Shown piece after piece: positions 59,980 through 64,000 of a stretch of 64,000 nt of DNA. The position numbers and the translations under genes are program-made. How positions within the stretch are numbered: position 1 is the first letter of the stretch; every line of letters starts with the position of its first letter. The notes below the pieces were generated by a model. The model saw only the letters and a list, made by a program, of their open reading frames with translations, made no database searches and was not told the origin of the DNA. Source of the DNA: Apodospora peruviana (Eukaryota; Ascomycota; Sordariomycetes; Sordariales; Lasiosphaeriaceae); the NCBI GenBank assembly GCA_033439685.1, contig JAUEDM010000007.1, forward strand, positions 1,798,001 through 1,862,000, given 5' to 3'.

Positions 59980-60010
<31 letters not shown>
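59980..60010. repeat. poly(C) tract, 31 nt, followed by G5
   Basis: Thirty-one consecutive C are followed directly by five G (60011-60015). It is the longest homopolymer in the window and its true length is uncertain in any assembly. Confidence 0.93.
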
Positions 60011-60012
<2 letters not shown>

Positions 60013-61146
60013 GGGCTCAGCTCCTCTCCCCTGATAGAGAGAGAGCATGAACCTTCGCCGTACTAGAGCCGGAAGGAATCATCCAAGTGGTGGCAAACCT
60101 ACACTACTCACCGTCCGTCCAGAAAGATGAACGGGTCGGGTTCTCCATATTCCCCCCCCACCGCACTGACTTGCCGACGACCTCCATCCGTAGTCTTTGC
60201 CGCCCCGTCACGCCGGCTGCATGAATTCTTGTTCAGGGTTACCCATGTAGAAAAGATCCAGGTCCGTTACCCTCGAGCCCTTTCCGTCAACGACCTCAGG
60301 TGCTCTTCGCTGGGGAAAGAGGCTCGAGCAGTAACATACTTACATACCTTGGCCAACGAAGCTCCAACCAACAGGCGAGTGACTGACTGACTTGATTGGA
60401 GTGGCGGGGAGTCTCTGACGGAGAGCCGGAGTTGTTGAGTTATGCACTTCTATCATGTTATGACCCGGTTGTGTCTGTCAATGATCGAGTCAACCTGCCT
60501 GTCAACCTAGGTCCTACCCTGAGTATGTAGGTATCTGGATGCCGAGGCTCTACCAAGGGTTGCCTCAGTGTACCGGAGCATACCGAATGGTAACCTAATT
60601 TGACTTCATCAAGCTCCCCATTCGAACAAGACGGCAATATACTACTGGGCTAGATGGGAGGATTAAGTGGTGTTACTATCTAACGGATGTCTCTGATGCT
60701 GCACCGTCAATAGCGTAACTCACCTGTCTCCAACCCGAATTCCGGTCAGCATTCGTTGACGATCAAATCTGTATATACAGATGGGCTCTGATATCAAGTG
60801 AACGTAACTTCTTGTCCAAGCCCAGACTGTTCACTGTCAGGTACAGCTACGCACATAAACCGGAACTAGATAGGCAGGCCTCACGGAAGTCAAACTGGGT
60901 CCAAACTACTTGGATGTTACAGCTGAGTGTAATGTGAGCAGTCATTTTGAAGTACTCTGAGAGTAGAAATTAATGAATATTATGCTTCAGCATCTCAAAA
61001 TGTTTCGTATAACCTATACGACCAAGTGTCGGCTTCTAGCATCATATGCATGATGACTGGCTGTTAAAGACCTGTACCAAAGGAGAAACAACATGGCTTG
61101 ATAAATCAATGGACAACTGGATACCCAAGGCTGGCTGGCTGGCTAA

Positions 61147-63204
61147 TTACATAGTTCGGAGAGCCTTCTCCATCAACTTCACCTCCTCTTTAACCTTGGG
61201 GCAGTAGTGTCTCCTCAAGACCTCTCCCTCCCAGATCGTCGTGGTAAAGGGGTTCGTTCCCTCGACCGTCTCACTAAGCGGCTTGTAAGTTCCGTCTCCC
61301 TTTCTCTCTTCCGTATTCCACAGCGAATTGATTTTCTTCCCGTGCGTGTGCAGAACATCCTGCAGGAGCCCTAGCACTGCCTGGCACGATTTCTCTGGCA
61401 TCTGCAGAGACGCCGACATGAGCTGCTTCGTAAACGCTGCCAAGCGAAGTGGAGGGACTGAGCGAATATTCCAAGGCGGGAGAAGGACTCCGCTGAGACA
61501 CCTCATCAGCAGGACGGTCGTGGTCTGGAGGTTGACCTTGAAATCTTTCCGTTTGTTCGCCTCGCCGCTCTCCGGGTCCGCGAGGTGAAGAGACTTTGCG
61601 CCGAGCTCAAGGTCTGGGTTCACCGAAAGTCCAAGAAGGCTTCGGTGTAGGTTGGTGATGAAGAAGGACAGGTCGAGATGTAAATCTGACCTGGCATTGT
61701 GGGCGTCTTGCCCTGCTAGGAGTGCAAAGGCGGTGACAGTGCAGAGCAGTGACTCTCTGCTCGTGTCGCGGGCGGGAGATTTGTCTTCGTCATCTTCTTT
61801 CTCTGCATCGTCGCCGTCGTCCTCTTCAGGGCTATCACTGTAACGAATCAAATCTTTCAAGGCTTCGAGAAGGTCGCCGAAGAACTGCTGGTTGATCAGG
61901 TGAGCGTACTTGGCCAAGCCTTCTAGTACAGCTCCCATAAGCTGCGGCGAACGCGCTTTAAGAATCCTGAAATAGGTGGCAAACACCATCTTCAGCGTCT
62001 CAGACTGCATCTGATCCCTTTCCTCGTGGCTGACGCTAGCGTCGGCATGAGCCATCACCTTCTCGGCCGCTTTTTGTTCCTTGAGGAGCTTCCGTTCCTT
62101 CTTCGTACGGAAGACCTTCTCTTTGTTCTTTTTCGCAACCGGAGCATCGTCTAACCGGCTCACTTTGTCATATGAAGCCTTCCCCGAGAACTCGGATAGC
62201 AGGCGTAGATGGAGGAATACATTGAGAACGGTTTCGTCAACATGATATTCTTTCGCCCTCATCATCTTGGTTAAGAGGGAAGTTGCTTCCATGGATGGTC
62301 GCCCTTCTTCATCTTCTCGAAATAGAGTCTCCAGCGCGTCCCTACACTTGACGAAATCAGCATCGATCTGGCGCGTGCTGAGTTTCCGCACAAGAATCCT
62401 GATCAGGTCACCCCGAAAGTTGAAATGCGGGACAGCATTTAGTAGCGTGCAGGCGCAAGCGATAGCGACGCTCGAGATAGGTTGGCTAGACTTGCGATCG
62501 CCTGGGGTCCCTCGGCCATTTGCGTATCTCGCGAGTGTCTTGATATATGCGTGGTAACCAGCAACCAATGACTGCTCGTATGTTCGTACTCGTTTTACAT
62601 CCTTCGATAGCTTCTCCTTGGCAGGGTCCTCCGATGCAGGTCGTATCCGGTACCCAGGAATGATATCTTTGTAGACCGCCATCTGCGTGACGAGGCAGAG
62701 CTTTTGAATAGCAACAATGGAAGAGTCCCCGACCGCAGCCATGGCTTTAAACGAGCCGGGGTGTTCTTCCGGGTCCTCGTTCAGTTTCGTGGCAATCTGG
62801 GCTAGCTCTTCCTGGGCTTTCCTGATCTGCTCCCGCACCGGAATCTTGGGCTGCTCCGGAACAGGCCTTGGAGCTTCCTCGGAAACGGCCTCGTTGTCGC
62901 CATCACTCTCGAGCCATGAGGCGTCACTTGCCACAGACCCAACCTCATCGTCGTCGTCCCGTGAGGCCCAGGTTCCGCTTGGGGTCTTGACGAGAAGCTT
63001 TCCGCCGTTCCCCTCATCGTTGGCCTTCTTGTCCTTCTTCTTTTTGCCCTTCCGCGGTCGAGATTCGTAGTCTTGTTCGAGGCTCCAATTCGCTGCGCTT
63101 TTGAAGAATTGCTTCTGAACTTTGGCATTTCCGCCCGCTGATTCGCCATCATCATCTCCCGGCGGTGGCGATACCCTCCTTCTCTTTGGCGCACGGCAAG
63201 CCAT
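61147..63204 (-). CDS. noc3: NOC3, nucleolar complex-associated protein 3
   Basis: This is a single exon encoding 685 residues, starting MACRAPKRRRVSPPPGDDDG. A Lys-rich nucleolar/nuclear targeting stretch (RPRKGKKKKDKKA) and an acidic segment follow. The NOC3 N-terminal domain is recognisable at about 120-240 (KIPVREQIRKAQEELAQIAT, FKAMAAVGDSSIVAIQKLCL, VYKDIIPGYRIRP). The CBF/MAK21-type helical-repeat domain occupies about 370-650 (ETLKMVFATYFRILKARSPQ, AVLEGLAKYAHLINQQFFGD, PPLRLAAFTKQLMSASLQMP). It ends with ELHR-like features typical of the family (VLRRHYCPKVKEEVKLMEKA). With NOC2 it moves pre-60S particles from nucleolus to nucleoplasm, and in yeast it also has a replication-initiation role. 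It is divergent from UTP10, another ribosome-biogenesis gene, 513 bp away. No intron is needed. Confidence 0.93.
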   Translation of the reverse strand: MACRAPKRRRVSPPPGDDDGESAGGNAKVQKQFFKSAANWSLEQDYESRPRKGKKKKDKKANDEGNGGKLLVKTPSGTWASRDDDDEVGSVASDASWLESDGDNEAVSEEAPRPVPEQPKIPVREQIRKAQEELAQIATKLNEDPEEHPGSFKAMAAVGDSSIVAIQKLCLVTQMAVYKDIIPGYRIRPASEDPAKEKLSKDVKRVRTYEQSLVAGYHAYIKTLARYANGRGTPGDRKSSQPISSVAIACACTLLNAVPHFNFRGDLIRILVRKLSTRQIDADFVKCRDALETLFREDEEGRPSMEATSLLTKMMRAKEYHVDETVLNVFLHLRLLSEFSGKASYDKVSRLDDAPVAKKNKEKVFRTKKERKLLKEQKAAEKVMAHADASVSHEERDQMQSETLKMVFATYFRILKARSPQLMGAVLEGLAKYAHLINQQFFGDLLEALKDLIRYSDSPEEDDGDDAEKEDDEDKSPARDTSRESLLCTVTAFALLAGQDAHNARSDLHLDLSFFITNLHRSLLGLSVNPDLELGAKSLHLADPESGEANKRKDFKVNLQTTTVLLMRCLSGVLLPPWNIRSVPPLRLAAFTKQLMSASLQMPEKSCQAVLGLLQDVLHTHGKKINSLWNTEERKGDGTYKPLSETVEGTNPFTTTIWEGEVLRRHYCPKVKEEVKLMEKALRTM

Positions 63205-63717
63205 TTTGAATGCTTTGCTGTATATGTTGTTGTTCTGTATGGTGGGGAAAATTTATTGGCGATGTGCCTGGATTTTCTCAATCTGTTTTTTTTGGGTCAT
63301 GGGTAGTAGCAGCAGCCACCTCGAATTTGACTTATCGGAGCATGGTGGTTGGTCAATAAGCTTATCGGACCCCACATCTAAGCAGTCCCCAAAAGAAAAG
63401 TTCGGGCGAAGACCGGCGAGCAGCTGGAGCTGGGTCGTGCTCAGGAAACACGAACATCGATTCTTCACGAGAAGCAAGCAGTCGCCTCGAAACTTGCAAA
63501 TCCATCGCATATGACTTCTGCCCAATAGTCAACCCACGCGGAAATTGAGACTGCGGCTCCCGAACTTCTCAATCTGCGTCGAAATCCGACTGCACGTCGA
63601 ACCTCTGCCGAGGCGAAACTGATTGCTGTTAAATGTCGATATAGAAAACCGCAAGACATTACCACACGCCGAGCGCAGACTCTGGGGTGAACCGAAATCA
63701 CGGTCGGTTAGACAAAC
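63205..63717. promoter_or_regulatory. divergent NOC3/UTP10 promoter with RRPE-like and PAC-like words
   Basis: These 513 bp separate two ribosome-biogenesis start codons. GAAAATTTA (63247-63255) resembles the rRNA-processing element (RRPE), and GCGATG (63259-63264) matches the core of the PAC box. In yeasts these paired elements co-regulate ribosome-biogenesis genes, usually with short spacing as here (3 bp). Both lie about 45-60 bp upstream of the NOC3 ATG, so they may fall within its leader. Confidence 0.4.
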
Positions 63718-64000
63718 ATGGCGTCCTCTCTAGCTGCGCAGTTGGCGCATATTGCAGCCAATTCGCGGACCAGCCTCAACTCCAAGGCGATCAAGGCCAG
63801 CCACTCAAAGTCCCTGATCTTCGAGCCTCGGGTCGCCGCTGGTCAGACTTTCGCTGAGATCTATACCCTCTGCATTGAGGGCTTTGAGGAGCTCTGCCAC
63901 CTGGATCATCGATTTGCGCAGTTTAGGAGTACGCTATTCAACGAGGAGAGCCAGGAGGCGGACAGAACACAGATGACGGCGGAAGAAAATGCACAGCTGG
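63718..64000 (+). CDS. utp10: UTP10 (HEATR1 homologue), N-terminal part, cut by window end
   Basis: The first 94 residues are visible. MASSLAAQLAHIAANSRTSL, then KASHSKSLIFEPRVAAGQTF, IYTLCIEGFEELCHLDHRFA and the phrase RTQMTAEENAQL match the highly conserved N-terminus of fungal UTP10. The complete family protein is about 1800 residues of HEAT repeats; the rest lies to the right. UTP10 is part of the t-UTP/UTP-A subcomplex of the small-subunit processome, and links rRNA transcription with 18S processing in the nucleolus. The ATG at 63718 has a favourable context (AACATGG). Confidence 0.92.
   Translation, partial: MASSLAAQLAHIAANSRTSLNSKAIKASHSKSLIFEPRVAAGQTFAEIYTLCIEGFEELCHLDHRFAQFRSTLFNEESQEADRTQMTAEENAQL

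Larger units (their letters stand above)
48395..61146. other. 12.75 kb gene-poor region upstream of STE12
   Basis: The region lies between the STE12 start and the 3' end of NOC3. Many frames of 60-222 codons occur on both strands, but none has a recognisable motif, signal peptide starting at ATG, or splice partner. It is not visibly AT-rich or transposon-like. It contains a perfect 23-bp palindrome (51289-51311), ACCT and CAC microsatellites, a 16-bp tandem duplication and a 31-nt C run. The STE12 promoter and leader should occupy its left end. An unrecognised multi-exon or non-coding gene cannot be excluded. Confidence 0.5.

Overview
The window is nuclear DNA of a filamentous ascomycete, most likely a Sordariomycete. 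The reasons are short spliceosomal introns (about 50-130 nt, GTRNGT donors, CTAAC/CTGAC branch sites, YAG acceptors), well-spaced genes, a STE12 that carries both a homeodomain-like region and two C2H2 zinc fingers, an alternative NADH dehydrogenase, an anillin-like BUD4 and a POP3 of the filamentous-fungal type. There is no bacterial, viral or plasmid signature, no recognisable transposon ORF, no CRISPR array and no classical secondary-metabolite cluster. I rebuilt exon structures by hand from splice motifs, reading-frame continuity and protein continuity; all introns are predictions.

Layout, left to right: the 3' end of an NFKBIL1-like gene (+); a small secreted GPI-anchored protein (-); the TORC2 subunit SIN1/AVO1 (-), divergent from a PRCC-family protein (+); an unrecognised 743-residue protein (-); about 4.8 kb with no supportable gene; a nine-exon giant USP deubiquitinase of about 2620 residues (-); RNase P/MRP subunit POP3 (+); an unrecognised low-complexity protein with repeated SAPVIxYYQ motifs (+); a type II NADH dehydrogenase (-) with a predicted GC-AG intron; the septation/polarity scaffold BUD4 (+); histidine biosynthesis HIS6 (-), divergent from the 40S assembly factor FAF1 (+); the transcription factor STE12 (-); a 12.75 kb stretch without a supportable gene; then NOC3 (-), divergent from UTP10 (+, cut by the window end).

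Functionally this is ordinary housekeeping and developmental chromosome. Ribosome and RNA biogenesis is over-represented (POP3, FAF1, NOC3, UTP10), and growth signalling and polarity are also present (SIN1, BUD4, STE12). I found no convincing new multi-gene system. The items most worth a second look are: an 84-nt frame-preserving cassette exon in STE12 whose skipping would fuse two zinc fingers into one complete finger; the GC-AG intron; a tRNA-like hairpin element with intact A and B boxes; a perfect 23-bp palindrome and a 31-nt C tract inside the 12.75 kb gene-poor region upstream of STE12; and several in-frame or alternative splice choices.
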